A stretch of 64,000 nucleotides of DNA from Kribbella steppae (GCF_004342025.1 NZ_SLWN01000009.1:310001-374000), one strand, 5' to 3'; shown: positions 24,909-34,003, counted from the stretch's first letter. Program-made: numbers and translations. Notes: generated from the letters alone by a model not told the origin.

Positions 24909-26096
24909 TTGATCGTCAGTCTCACCGAGGCCACCCGGCAGCAGGCGGGCGGTAAGGCCGCCGTCCTCGGAGCGCTCGCCCGGGCCGGCTTCCCGGTCCC
25001 GCCCGGCTTCGTCGTACCGACTGAGGTGTATCGAGCCGTGACGAGTGGTCTGGATCTTGCCGCCGTGGACGGACCTGATGAGGTACGACGGCTGATCGAG
25101 TCCCGGCCGCTTCCGGCGGAGCTCGCTCGTGAGCTCACCGAGGCGATGACGCGACTTGGCGGCAACGCGGTCGCCGTACGGTCGTCTGCTTCGACCGAGG
25201 ACACGGTCGGCGCCTCAGCTGCCGGGCAACATGACAGCTACCTGGGCGTCACCGGATCGGCAGCGGTGATCGAGCGGCTGCCGGCGACGTGGGCGTCGCT
25301 GTGGTCCACGCGTGCTGTCGCCTACCGGTCAACCGCCGCTGTCGCACCAGAGATGGCCGTAATCGTCCAGCGCCACATCGACGCCGAGGTTGCCGGAGTT
25401 CTCTTCACGGACGCGCCCGGGATCCAGATCGAGGCATCGTGGGGGCTGGGCGAGAGCGTCGTCGGCGGACTCGTAACGCCGGACAGCTTCTCCGTGTCCG
25501 CGGACGGTGCAGTCGGCCGCCGTACCGGAGACAAGGACACACGAATCGACCGCAGCGGCAACGGGACGATCACGACGGCCGTGGCACCCGAATCCCGGAA
25601 TCGGCTGTGCCTCGACGACCAGCAACTCGCCCGCTTGGCGACGCTCGGCCGCCAGGTGGCCGAGCACCTCGGCGCTCCGCAGGACATCGAGTTCGCGATC
25701 GAGAACGACCAGATCTGGCTGCTCCAAGCCCGCCCGATCACGGCTCCGCTCCCGCACCCCGCCGATCCGCCGCCCACCTTCACCGACCTGCGCGGAACCG
25801 CCGGCAGTCCGGGGCTCGTCTCCGGACCTGCTCGGGTCGTTCACGGGACTCAGGACTTCAGCAGGGTCGGCCCCGGCGACATCCTGGTCTGCCGCTTCAC
25901 CGACCCGGCCTGGACACCACTCTTCGGCGTCGTTGCCGGAGTAGTCACGGAGACCGGCGGCCGTCTCTCCCACGCCGCGATCGTGGCCCGCGAACATCGC
26001 ATCCCCGCCGTCCTCGGCGTCCCCGCCGCCATGACCACCCTGTACGACGGCCAACCGCTGACCCTCGACGGCACCACCGGCACCATCCGCAGGTAA
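24909..26096 (+). CDS. Short PEP-utilizing enzyme (ATP-binding plus mobile His domain)
   Basis: Protein of 395 residues with a PPDK-type ATP-binding domain (about 15-270, starting GGKAAVLGALARAGFPVPPGF) and a C-terminal PEP-utilizer mobile domain whose phospho-His lies in GGRLSHAAIVARE. It lacks the PEP/pyruvate TIM barrel of PEP synthase and also the large drug-binding domain that separates these two domains in rifampicin phosphotransferase. It could therefore phosphorylate a small molecule using ATP and the swivelling His, or work with a separate partner. The TTG start at 24909 follows GAAAGGA. It is divergent from, and probably controlled by, the HTH pair. Confidence 0.75.
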   Translation: MIVSLTEATRQQAGGKAAVLGALARAGFPVPPGFVVPTEVYRAVTSGLDLAAVDGPDEVRRLIESRPLPAELARELTEAMTRLGGNAVAVRSSASTEDTVGASAAGQHDSYLGVTGSAAVIERLPATWASLWSTRAVAYRSTAAVAPEMAVIVQRHIDAEVAGVLFTDAPGIQIEASWGLGESVVGGLVTPDSFSVSADGAVGRRTGDKDTRIDRSGNGTITTAVAPESRNRLCLDDQQLARLATLGRQVAEHLGAPQDIEFAIENDQIWLLQARPITAPLPHPADPPPTFTDLRGTAGSPGLVSGPARVVHGTQDFSRVGPGDILVCRFTDPAWTPLFGVVAGVVTETGGRLSHAAIVAREHRIPAVLGVPAAMTTLYDGQPLTLDGTTGTIRR

Positions 26097-26113
26097 CCGG
26101 GATGCGGTCGGAA

Positions 26114-26137
26114 GGCTGGACGGCTAGCGTTCCAGCC
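26114..26137 (+). terminator. Weak hairpin after the PEP-utilizing enzyme gene
   Basis: A 7-bp stem (GGCTGGA with TCCAGCC) with a 10-nt loop lies 18 bases after the stop. It may separate this gene from the DinB-like gene downstream. There is no T tract. Confidence 0.35.
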
Positions 26138-26164
26138 GGGCTACTGACAGTCGGAGGGAACTGA

Positions 26165-26665
26165 GTGGACGCGGGCTGGCAGGGTTTGACGCTTGGGTTG
26201 TTCCGCCGGGTACGCGACGACGTGCGTACGTCGATCGACGGGGCCACCGCCGAGGAGTTGGACCGGCGCCTCGGGAGCAACAGCGTCGGGTGGCTGGTCT
26301 GGCACATCTCCCGAGGGCAGGACCGGAATCTGTCCGAGCTCACCGGGAGTACGCAACTCTGGCTCGCCGACGACTGGGCCAACCGGTTCGACCGGCCGGC
26401 AGATCCCACTGACACAGGCTTCGGTCACTCGGCCGAGCAGGCCGCCGCCTTCCGCAGTCCCGAGCTCGAGTTCCTGCTGGCCTACCACGCCGCCACCCAC
26501 GGACTCGCCGAGACGTACCTGGCTTCCGCTGCTGATGACGATCTCGGCCGGCTCGTCGTGAGTCCCACGCTCGGCAACACGCACACCGTCGAGGAACGTT
26601 TGGCCGGGCAACTGCACGACTCCTTCGCCCACGCCGGCCAGATCGGCCTGCTGCGAGGGCTCTGA
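26165..26665 (+). CDS. DinB/DUF664 family protein
   Basis: Protein of 166 residues with the four-helix DinB fold pattern. The metal-binding His residues are seen in WLVWHISRGQDR, in the central YHAATHGLAE segment and in GQLHDSFAHAGQIGLLRG at the C terminus. In actinobacteria such proteins are often mycothiol-dependent transferases or detoxification enzymes. The GTG at 26165 follows GGAGGG. It is convergent with the flavin monooxygenase gene. The substrate is unknown. Confidence 0.82.
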   Translation: MDAGWQGLTLGLFRRVRDDVRTSIDGATAEELDRRLGSNSVGWLVWHISRGQDRNLSELTGSTQLWLADDWANRFDRPADPTDTGFGHSAEQAAAFRSPELEFLLAYHAATHGLAETYLASAADDDLGRLVVSPTLGNTHTVEERLAGQLHDSFAHAGQIGLLRGL

Positions 26666-26675
26666 GGCTGCGTGC

Positions 26676-27539
26676 TCACGCGATTCGGGGTGGGCCGGCC
26701 TTGAGGCGGCGTTCGGCCTTGGCGCGGACCTCGGTGGCGTCCATCGAGGACCAGTCGGCGTCGATCCACCAGGTCGCGCCGGCCTCGGCCCAGGGGCGTA
26801 CGGTCTCGGCGGCCTTCGGGTCGTCGGCGGCTGTCTTGCCTTCGGCGACTATGTCGAACCCGTCCATCGTCAGGCCGTGCGCGGCGCGCTCCTCGCGGAG
26901 CCAGGCGACACCTTCGGCGAGCAGCTCGGGTGACCACTCCCCTGGCTCCTCACCTGGCTGAACGATCGGCGCGTAGTTCGGCAGCCAGCCGTCCTGCAGT
27001 GCCACTCGCCGCATCGACTTCGGTCGCGGCCACGCACCCACCACCCAGGTCGGGATCCGCGGCTGCTGAACCGGTGGCGGCGGCGCGGGCGGCATCAGGT
27101 CGGCGACCTTGCGGGATCGGTAGTGCTTGCCGGCGTACTCGAACGGCTGATCACGCCACAGGTGCTGCAGCATCGCCAGCGAGTCGTCCATCAACTCCGC
27201 CCGGACCTTGCGCCCCGGATCGTCCTCGAACAACCAGAACCGCTCCTCCCCGGCGACCCCGAGCCCGACCGCCAGCGTCACCCGGCCGTTGCTCAGGTTG
27301 TCCACCGTCGAGGTCTGCCCGGCCACGTCCCAGGGTTTCCGCCGCGGCAAGGGTGTCAGCATCGTCCCCAACCGGATCCGCTCGGTCGTCATCGCCGCCG
27401 CGGCCAGCATCGCCCAGGCGTCGATACCCCATATCGACTCCCACACGAAGAAGCCATCCCACCCATGGTCCTCGGCCAACGTCGCCAACTCGGCCGCCGC
27501 CCGAGCGTCCCCATATGCCATCACGAAGCCGTATCTCAT
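26676..27539 (-). CDS. LLM-class F420- or FMN-dependent oxidoreductase
   Basis: Luciferase-like TIM-barrel protein of 287 residues. The pattern AEDHGWDGFFVWES at the second strand, RIRLGTMLTPLPRR and FGLGVAGEERFW-like strands (here LAVGLGVAGEERFW) are typical of this class, in which many actinobacterial members use coenzyme F420. The ATG at 27539 gives the expected N terminus RYGFVMAYG. No Shine-Dalgarno is seen, but TAGCGT lies eight bases upstream and could be the -10 box of a leaderless mRNA. It is monocistronic. The substrate is unknown. Confidence 0.88.
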   Translation of the reverse strand: MRYGFVMAYGDARAAAELATLAEDHGWDGFFVWESIWGIDAWAMLAAAAMTTERIRLGTMLTPLPRRKPWDVAGQTSTVDNLSNGRVTLAVGLGVAGEERFWLFEDDPGRKVRAELMDDSLAMLQHLWRDQPFEYAGKHYRSRKVADLMPPAPPPPVQQPRIPTWVVGAWPRPKSMRRVALQDGWLPNYAPIVQPGEEPGEWSPELLAEGVAWLREERAAHGLTMDGFDIVAEGKTAADDPKAAETVRPWAEAGATWWIDADWSSMDATEVRAKAERRLKAGPPRIA

Positions 27540-27923
27540 GCTGCTAGACGCTAGACGCCCCCACGGACAATTGGCTGCATGCCGCGGACAACGTCGTCGT
27601 GCTCGAGGAAACGCATACACCGGACAGGCGCTCGTCGTGCAGTTCCGACCTCGGCGACGGCACGTGGAAAATCAACCGATTGAAGGACTACGACTGCATG
27701 GACAGAAGTGTCCGCTCAGCGGTTCACTTCGAATGAATTCCGGTACGGGCCGGTCCGGATCGGCCTACTGTGAAGATGTTCGCCTGGCGGCAAATGTATA
27801 CCCCACTACCCGGAGAGCCGGCCGAAAGCGCTGGGCCGCGATTCTCCCCCACGAGCATCGCCGAATTTGCCCCGAAATCGGCATGACAGCTTCCGGGGCC
27901 GCCAGGCGGGCCTGTCTGCGCTG
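27540..27923. other. Gene-poor gap between truB and the LLM oxidoreductase gene
   Basis: These 384 bases, downstream of truB and upstream of the oxidoreductase, are less GC-rich than the genes on either side. On the minus strand TAGCGT (27548-27553) fits a leaderless -10 box for the oxidoreductase. A 62-codon plus-strand open stretch at 27548-27736 lacks a start codon and ribosome-binding site and is not called. No terminator with a T tract, tRNA or mobile element was found. Confidence 0.5.
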
Positions 27924-28829
27924 TCAGCTGACGAACACCGCGGTGGGTTTGGCGACTGGGCCGTGGGGTTCGTAGAGGGCCAGGAAGATGCCGGTGGGGT
28001 CGAACATCGCGGTTTGGCCGGCCTCGAGTTTCAGGCCGGACAGTGGGCGGCCGGTGCGGATGGCAGCGGCCTGCTCGGCGTCGGCGTCGTACCGGGGAAA
28101 GGTGCCGGCGGCGACCTCCGCGATGGGCAGCCACTCGAACGAATCCCCCAGCGACTCCAGGGTGTGGGCGGCCGAGAGATCGAAAGCACCGACGCGGGTA
28201 CGGCGAAGTGCGGTGAGGTGACCGCCGACGTCCAGTTCGGCGCCGAGGTCGCGAGCCAGGGCACGGATGTAGGTGCCGCTGGAGCAGTCGACCGAGATGT
28301 CGACCTCGAGACCGGTCGGCCCCAGGCGTACGTCGACCACGTCGTACCGGGAGACCGTCACACTCCGCGCCTTGAGGGCAACCTCTTCACCGGCGCGCAC
28401 GCGTTCGTACGCGCGACGCCCGTCGACCTTGATCGCGGAGACCTTGGACGGGACCTGCGAGATCTCGCCGCGGAATCCAGCCACCGCGGCCTCGATCGCC
28501 TCGGCCGTGATGCCGTCGACGGGCGCAGTCGACACGACCTCGCCCTCGGCGTCGTCGGTGGTCGTGGACGCGCCGAGCAGGATGGTCGCGTCGTACGACT
28601 TGTCGGCCAACTGGAGATGGCCGAGCAGCCGGGTCGCGCGGTTGAGGCCGACGACCAGGACACCGGTGGCCATCGGGTCCAGCGTGCCGGCGTGGCCGAC
28701 CTTGCGAGTGCCGGCCAGCCGGCGGATCCGGGCGACCACGGTGTGCGAGGTCAGACCCGCCGGCTTGTCGACGATGACGATGCCGTCGGCAACGGCCGGA
28801 GCACCAGGCTCATTCGTCGTCGCTGTCAT
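27924..28829 (-). CDS. truB: tRNA pseudouridine(55) synthase
   Basis: Makes pseudouridine 55 in the T loop of tRNAs. The catalytic Asp51 lies in GHAGTLDPMATG, and the upstream KPAGLTSH motif is also conserved. The C-terminal region (HGPVAKPTAVFV) is PUA-like, as usual. The ATG at 28829 gives 301 residues and overlaps the end of rbfA by 20 bases, so the gene is coupled to rbfA. After truB the conserved order towards ribF is interrupted by accessory genes. Confidence 0.96.
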   Translation of the reverse strand: MTATTNEPGAPAVADGIVIVDKPAGLTSHTVVARIRRLAGTRKVGHAGTLDPMATGVLVVGLNRATRLLGHLQLADKSYDATILLGASTTTDDAEGEVVSTAPVDGITAEAIEAAVAGFRGEISQVPSKVSAIKVDGRRAYERVRAGEEVALKARSVTVSRYDVVDVRLGPTGLEVDISVDCSSGTYIRALARDLGAELDVGGHLTALRRTRVGAFDLSAAHTLESLGDSFEWLPIAEVAAGTFPRYDADAEQAAAIRTGRPLSGLKLEAGQTAMFDPTGIFLALYEPHGPVAKPTAVFVS

Positions 28830-29247
28830 CGTCCTCGCGGTGCTTGTAGGGGTCCGCCTCGCCGGCCGGCTTGGCGCCCGCGGCGGCCTTGGCCACCTCG
28901 GCATCGGCCTGCCGCGCCTTGGCCAGCAGGTCCTCGATCTGCCCGGCGGTCTCCGGTACGGCGTCCAGGAAGAACGCGAGGCTCGGAGTGTGCCGCAGGC
29001 CGAGGGCCTTGCCGACCTCGCTGCGGATCAGCCCGCGCGCCGACTCCAGGGCAGCCGCGGTCGAGGCGCGCGCCTGCTCGTCGCCGTACACGGTGTAGAA
29101 GACGCTGGCCTCGCGCAGGTCGCCGGTCAGCCGGGCATCGGTCACGGTGACGAAGCCCAGCCGGGGGTCCTTCACGCGGCGCTCGAGCAACTCGGCGACG
29201 AGTACCTGGATCCGGTCGGCCAACTGCTTCGCCCTTGCTTCACCCAT
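28810..29247 (-). CDS. rbfA: 30S ribosome-binding factor A
   Basis: KH-domain factor of 145 residues that assists late 16S rRNA maturation and 30S assembly. Family signatures: ELLERRVKDPRLGFVTVTDA, SVFYTVYGDE and the tail region SLAFFLDAVPETAGQIEDLL. The charged C-terminal extension ending in an acidic run (EDDDSDDE) is common in actinobacteria. It sits between infB and truB, separated from infB by 96 bases holding a strong stem, and overlaps truB. Confidence 0.96.
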   Translation of the reverse strand: MGEARAKQLADRIQVLVAELLERRVKDPRLGFVTVTDARLTGDLREASVFYTVYGDEQARASTAAALESARGLIRSEVGKALGLRHTPSLAFFLDAVPETAGQIEDLLAKARQADAEVAKAAAGAKPAGEADPYKHREDDDSDDE

Positions 29248-29269
29248 CAGGGCTCACTCCCTCATTCAT

Positions 29270-29311
29270 GAGTAACGTCCGGAGAGACGATCGCCTCCCC
29301 GGACGTTACTC
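29270..29311 (-). terminator. Intercistronic hairpin between infB and rbfA
   Basis: A perfect 13-bp stem (GAGTAACGTCCGG with its complement) and a 16-nt loop lie 32 bases after the infB stop and 22 before the rbfA start. It has no T tract, so it may be an attenuating terminator, an RNase processing site or a 3' stabiliser that sets different levels of IF2 and RbfA mRNA. Confidence 0.6.
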
Positions 29312-29343
29312 CGGTACCCAGAGGACCTGGGCACCGACTGCTG

Positions 29344-32300
29344 TCAGTTGCGCGGCTTCTCGCGCAGCTCGAACGACTCGACGATGTCACCGATCTTGAT
29401 GTCGTTGTAGCCGTTCACGGTCAGACCACACTCGAAGCCCTCGCGGACCTCGGATGCGTCGTCCTTGAACCTCTTCAGCGACGAGAGCTCGGTGTTGTCG
29501 ACCACCACCGCGCCGTCCCGGATCAACCGGACCTTGGCGTTGCGCCGGATGACGCCACTGGTCACCCAGCAACCGGCGATGTTGCCCACCTTCGAGGAGC
29601 GGAAGATCTCCCGGATCTCCGCCTGGCCGAGGGTGGCCTCCTCGTAGATCGGCTTGAGCATGCCCTTCAGGGCGGCCTCGATGTCGTCGATCGCCGAGTA
29701 GATGACCGAGTAGTACCGGACATCCACGCCCTCGCGCTCGGCCACGTCACCGGCCTTGCCCGCCGGCCGCACGTTGAAGCCGATGATGACGGCGTTCGAC
29801 GCGATGGCCAGGTTGACGTCGTTCTCGTTGATCGCACCGACACCGCGGTCGATGACGCGGAGGTTGACCTCGTCGCCGACCTCGATCCGGACCAAGGCGT
29901 CTTCCAGTGCCTCGACCGAACCGGACACGTCGCCCTTGAGGATGAGCAGCAGCTCCTGCGTCTCGCCCTTCTCCATCGAGGCCATGAAGTCCTCGAGGGT
30001 CCGGCGCGCACGACGCTTGGCGTTGGCCGCCGCACGGGCACGGGCTTCCCGCTTCTCCGCGATCTGCCGTGCTCTCCGGTCGTCGTCGACCACCAAGAAC
30101 TTGTCACCCGCACCTGGTACGGCGGTCAGACCGAGCACCAGCACCGGACGCGACGGAGTCGCCTCCTCGACGGGGTCGCCGTGCTCGTCGAGCATGGCCC
30201 GGACCCGGCCGTACGCCGGACCCGCCACCATCGAGTCGCCGACCCGGAGCGTGCCGCGCTGCACCAGCACGGTCGCCACCGGACCACGGCCCTTGTCGAG
30301 GTTGGCCTCGATCGCGATGCCCTGGGCCGGCATGTTCGGGTTGGCCCGCAGGTCGAGTGCCGCGTCCGCGGTCAGTACGACGCTCTCGAGCAGCCCGTCG
30401 ATGTTGATCCGGGACTTCGCCGACACGTCGACGAACATGGTGTCGCCGCCGTACTCCTCGGGAACCAGGCCGTACTCGGTCAGCTGACCGCGCACCTTGG
30501 CCGGGTCCGCACTCGGGACGTCGATCTTGTTCACCGCGACCACGATCGGGACGTTCGCCGCCCGGGCGTGGTTCAGCGCCTCGATCGTCTGCGGCATCAC
30601 GCCGTCGTCGGCCGCGACCACCAGGATGACGATGTCGGTGGCCTGCGCACCACGGGCACGCATGGCGGTGAACGCCTCGTGACCCGGGGTGTCGACGAAG
30701 GTGATGGCCCGCTGCTCGCCGTCGACCTCGGTCGTCACCTGGTACGCACCGATGTGCTGGGTGATGCCACCGGCTTCCTTGGCGACCACGTTCGCTTCGC
30801 GGACCGCGTCCAGAAGCTTGGTCTTACCGTGGTCGACGTGACCCATCACGGTCACCACCGGCGGCCGCTTGACCAGGTCGTCCTCGCCGCCCTCGTCGGA
30901 CCCGAAGTCGATGTCGAACGACTGCAGCAGCTCGCGGTCCTCGTCCTCCGGGGACACGATCTGGACGTCGTAGTTCAGCTCGGTGGCGAGCAGCTGCAGG
31001 GTCTCCTCGTTGACCGACTGGGTCGCGGTCACCATCTCACCGAGGTGGAACAGCACCTGCACCAGCGACGCCGGGTCGACTCCGACCTTCTCGGCGAAGT
31101 CCGTCAGCGACGCACCGCGGGCAAGGCGCACGACCTCGCCGTCACCGTGCTTGACGCGAACGCCGCCGACTGCCGGCGCCTGCATGTTGTCGAACTCCTG
31201 GCGCTTCGCCCGCTTCGACTTGCGGCCACGGCGGGCCGGACCACCCGGACGCCCGAAGGCACCCTGTGTCCCACCACGACCGCGGTTACCCGGACCCGGA
31301 CGGCCACCGCCGCCACCGGGCGGGCCGCTCGGGCCGCCACCGCCACCCGGACGGAAGCCGCCGCCACCGCCACCGCCACCTGGACGCGCGCCGGCACCCG
31401 GTCCACCCGAACCGCCGCCGGGACGGCCACGGCCACCGCCGCCGCCACCCCCACCGCCGCCGCCCGGACCGGACGGACGACCGGTGAACGTACCGGCCGA
31501 GGACTTCGGCATCATCGCCGGGTTGGGCCGCGGCGCACCGGGCACACCCGACGGACGCGGACGGTCGTTGCCGCCACGGCCGTCACTACGGGCCTGCGGC
31601 GGACGCGGCGGCATGCCGGCCGGGCTCGCACCCTGACCGGAACCACCCTGACCACCCGGACCCGGACGAGCGCCACCGCGCTGCATTCCCTGGGTCGAGC
31701 TGAACGGGTTGTTCCCCGGACGCGGAGCACCCGGACGGGGGCCACCGCCTTGACCGCCCTGACCACCCGGACGCGGTGCACCACCCGGACGCGGAGCGCC
31801 GGGACGGGGTGCGCCACCCGGACGCGGGGTCGCACCCGGACGCGGAGTGGCCGGACGAGCCGAACCACCGTCGGCAGCCGGACGCTGCTGGCCCGGGCTG
31901 GGCGCGGGGCGCGACGGTGTCGCCGGAGCCTTGCGCTCGGCCGGAGCAGCCGGGGCAGCCGGTGCGGCCGCCTCGGGTGCAGCCTTCGCCGCCGGAGCCT
32001 CGAACGAGGGCTCCGGGGCGGCCGCAGGGGCCTCGGCCGGAGCCTGCGGTGCGGGCTCCTGCCGCGGACCCGGCTTCGGGCCAGGCCGCGGACCCGGCTT
32101 CACCGGGGACGCCGGCGAGGCCGCCGGAGCGGACTTCTCGGTCACCGTCGGTTCGGCGGCGACCGGAGCCGGGGTCGGCTCGGCGGCCGGCGCGGGACGC
32201 TCGGCCGGGGCCGCGGGTGCGGCCTTCTTCGCCGGCTCGGCAGGCGCGACCGGTGCGGTCGCCTGCGGCGCGGCAGACGTGCTGGCGGCGGCCTTCTTGG

Positions 32301-32478
32301 CCGCGCGCTTCTTCGGCGGGTTCTTCTCGAACTCTTCCGCCAACCTACGGACTACTGGTGCCTCGATCGTCGAGGATGCCGATCGGACGAACTCGCCCAT
32401 GTCGTTCAGTCTGGTCAGAACGACCTTGCTGGTAACTCCGAGCTCCTTCGCGAGCTCGTAGACCCGGACCTTTGCCAC
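29344..32478 (-). CDS. infB: Translation initiation factor IF-2
   Basis: GTPase that places initiator tRNA on the 30S subunit and promotes subunit joining. An N-terminal IF2N domain (VRVYELAKELGVTSKVVLTR) is followed by a very long Ala/Pro- then Gly/Pro/Arg-rich linker (about residues 60-410) with repeated RPGG-type units. A second IF2N region and the G domain come next, with GHVDHGKTKLLDA near 546, DTPGHEAF and NKID; domains II, III and C2 end at SFELREKPRN. The protein has 1044 residues, typical for high-GC actinobacteria with long linkers. It lies between ylxR and rbfA. Confidence 0.98.
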   Translation of the reverse strand: MAKVRVYELAKELGVTSKVVLTRLNDMGEFVRSASSTIEAPVVRRLAEEFEKNPPKKRAAKKAAASTSAAPQATAPVAPAEPAKKAAPAAPAERPAPAAEPTPAPVAAEPTVTEKSAPAASPASPVKPGPRPGPKPGPRQEPAPQAPAEAPAAAPEPSFEAPAAKAAPEAAAPAAPAAPAERKAPATPSRPAPSPGQQRPAADGGSARPATPRPGATPRPGGAPRPGAPRPGGAPRPGGQGGQGGGPRPGAPRPGNNPFSSTQGMQRGGARPGPGGQGGSGQGASPAGMPPRPPQARSDGRGGNDRPRPSGVPGAPRPNPAMMPKSSAGTFTGRPSGPGGGGGGGGGGGRGRPGGGSGGPGAGARPGGGGGGGGFRPGGGGGPSGPPGGGGGRPGPGNRGRGGTQGAFGRPGGPARRGRKSKRAKRQEFDNMQAPAVGGVRVKHGDGEVVRLARGASLTDFAEKVGVDPASLVQVLFHLGEMVTATQSVNEETLQLLATELNYDVQIVSPEDEDRELLQSFDIDFGSDEGGEDDLVKRPPVVTVMGHVDHGKTKLLDAVREANVVAKEAGGITQHIGAYQVTTEVDGEQRAITFVDTPGHEAFTAMRARGAQATDIVILVVAADDGVMPQTIEALNHARAANVPIVVAVNKIDVPSADPAKVRGQLTEYGLVPEEYGGDTMFVDVSAKSRINIDGLLESVVLTADAALDLRANPNMPAQGIAIEANLDKGRGPVATVLVQRGTLRVGDSMVAGPAYGRVRAMLDEHGDPVEEATPSRPVLVLGLTAVPGAGDKFLVVDDDRRARQIAEKREARARAAANAKRRARRTLEDFMASMEKGETQELLLILKGDVSGSVEALEDALVRIEVGDEVNLRVIDRGVGAINENDVNLAIASNAVIIGFNVRPAGKAGDVAEREGVDVRYYSVIYSAIDDIEAALKGMLKPIYEEATLGQAEIREIFRSSKVGNIAGCWVTSGVIRRNAKVRLIRDGAVVVDNTELSSLKRFKDDASEVREGFECGLTVNGYNDIKIGDIVESFELREKPRN

Positions 32479-32613
32479 TACTCTCCCTCTGGTCCGAGCC
32501 TGGGGCGCGGACCGTTAGTTGACGTACATGCTCATCGCATTGCACTCATCGGTAGACACTCATCGAGTGGTCATGAGTCGATGACCCGCCTTCATGTCGT
32601 CGCGACGGTCCCG

Positions 32614-32964
32614 TTAGACCGTTGCGGGCGGCCGGGTGGCCGCCTTGGTTACTTCAACTGCGGTACTTCCTTCACTGCGCTGCGCAACATGTTCCCGCAC
32701 CAGCTTCAGGTCAAGCGGACCGGGGACCCTGAAGGCCCGCGGGAACGCCTTACGTCGCTCGGCGAGGTCGAGGCACTCGGCCACCGGGTGCAGATGCGCC
32801 CCACGGCCAGGCGCCCGATGATCGGGATCCGGGAGGACAAGTCCTCCGGACACCGTCATCCGCAGCAGATCAACCGGACTGGACCGCTTCCGGCACCCGA
32901 TGCAGGTGCGCTCTCTGGGCTTACCAGGGCGCCCCGGATCCATCACAGTCACCGTCACTGTCAC
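32614..32964 (-). CDS. YlxR family RNA-binding protein (DUF448)
   Basis: Protein of 116 residues with the YlxR signature RERTCIGCRKR near residue 18 and GRGAHLHPVAECLDLAERRKAF. The family is encoded between nusA and infB in most Gram-positive bacteria. It is a small RNA-binding protein; published work links it to RNase P or to transcription control, and the exact role here is unknown. The GTG at 32964 follows GAGGA by four bases; an ATG seven codons later is an alternative start. Confidence 0.93.
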   Translation of the reverse strand: MTVTVTVMDPGRPGKPRERTCIGCRKRSSPVDLLRMTVSGGLVLPDPDHRAPGRGAHLHPVAECLDLAERRKAFPRAFRVPGPLDLKLVREHVAQRSEGSTAVEVTKAATRPPATV

Positions 32965-33009
32965 GTGATCCTCAGGGTGTGGTTGCGACTCAGTCGACCG
33001 ACCGAGAGA

Positions 33010-34002
33010 TCAGTCTACCTTCTCGTCCTCACGAGTCACATCGGTGTCCGGCCGGATGTCGATCCGCCAGCCGGTGAGCCGGGCGGCGAGGCGGGCGTTC
33101 TGCCCCTCCTTGCCGATCGCGAGCGAGAGCTGATAGTCGGGTACGACGACCCGCGCGGCGCGAGCCGCGGCATCGACGACCTCAACAGACGTAACCTGCG
33201 CCGGGGACAGCGCATTCCCGACGAAGGTGGCCGGGTCGTCGCTGTGGTCGATGATGTCGATCTTCTCGCCGTGCAGCTCGTGCATGATGTTGCGCACCCG
33301 CTGCCCCATCGGCCCGATGCACGCACCCTTGCCGTTCACCGACGGATTCAGTGTCCGGACGGCGATCTTGGTGCGGTGACCCGCCTCACGCGCGATCGCG
33401 GTAATCTCGACCGTGCCGTCGGCGATCTCCGGCACCTCGAGCGCGAACAGCTTCTTCACCAGGTTCGGGTGGGTCCGGCTGACGGTGATCTGCGGGCCCT
33501 TGAAGCCCTTGCGGACACCGACGACGTAGACCCGCAGCCGGGAGCCGTGCTCGTACTTCTCCCCCGGCACCTGCTCCGGAGCCGGCAGCACCGCCTCGAT
33601 CTTGCCGAGGTCGACCATCACCGAGCGTGGGTCGCGGCCCTGCTGAACGATGCCCGAGACGATGTCGCCTTCCTTGCCGGAGAACTCGCCGTACCGGACC
33701 TCGTCCTCGGCGTCACGCAGCCGCTGCAGGATGATCTGCTTGGCCGTGGTGGCGGCGATCCGGCCGAAGTCGTGCGGCGTGTCGTCGTACTCGCGGGCCA
33801 GCGTGCCGTCCTCGGCGAACTCCCGCGCGAACACGGTGACGTGCCCGGTCTTGCGGTCCAGCTCGGCCCGGGCGTGCTGCTGGGCACCCTCGGTGCGGTG
33901 GTACGCCACCAGCAGCGCCTGCTCGATCGCCTCGACGACGACGTCGAGAGCGATGTCCTTCTCCCGCTCCAGCGACCGCAGGACGGCCATGTCGATGTCC
34001 AT
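33010..34002 (-). CDS. nusA: Transcription termination/antitermination factor NusA
   Basis: Binds RNA polymerase and nascent RNA to modulate pausing and termination. Order: N-terminal polymerase-binding domain (residues 1-125), S1 domain (GDIVSGIVQQGRDPRSVMVD and following), then two KH domains (NGKGACIGPMGQRVRNIMHE and LSLAIGKEGQNARLAARLTG). At 330 residues it lacks the C-terminal acidic repeats of the Escherichia coli protein, as is normal for actinobacteria. Its ATG at 34002 lies one base after the rimP stop, so the two are cotranscribed. Confidence 0.97.
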   Translation of the reverse strand: MDIDMAVLRSLEREKDIALDVVVEAIEQALLVAYHRTEGAQQHARAELDRKTGHVTVFAREFAEDGTLAREYDDTPHDFGRIAATTAKQIILQRLRDAEDEVRYGEFSGKEGDIVSGIVQQGRDPRSVMVDLGKIEAVLPAPEQVPGEKYEHGSRLRVYVVGVRKGFKGPQITVSRTHPNLVKKLFALEVPEIADGTVEITAIAREAGHRTKIAVRTLNPSVNGKGACIGPMGQRVRNIMHELHGEKIDIIDHSDDPATFVGNALSPAQVTSVEVVDAAARAARVVVPDYQLSLAIGKEGQNARLAARLTGWRIDIRPDTDVTREDEKVD

Positions 34003-34003
34003 G

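Noticed and set aside
27548..27736. 62-codon plus-strand open stretch with TWKINRLKDYDCMDRSVRSA
   Set aside because: It has no start codon or Shine-Dalgarno and no family that I recognise. It might be a gene remnant but cannot be supported.
31280..31860. Glycine-rich repeats as a separate tandem repeat or CRISPR-like array
   Set aside because: They are irregular codon-level repeats of the IF-2 linker, normal in actinobacteria.
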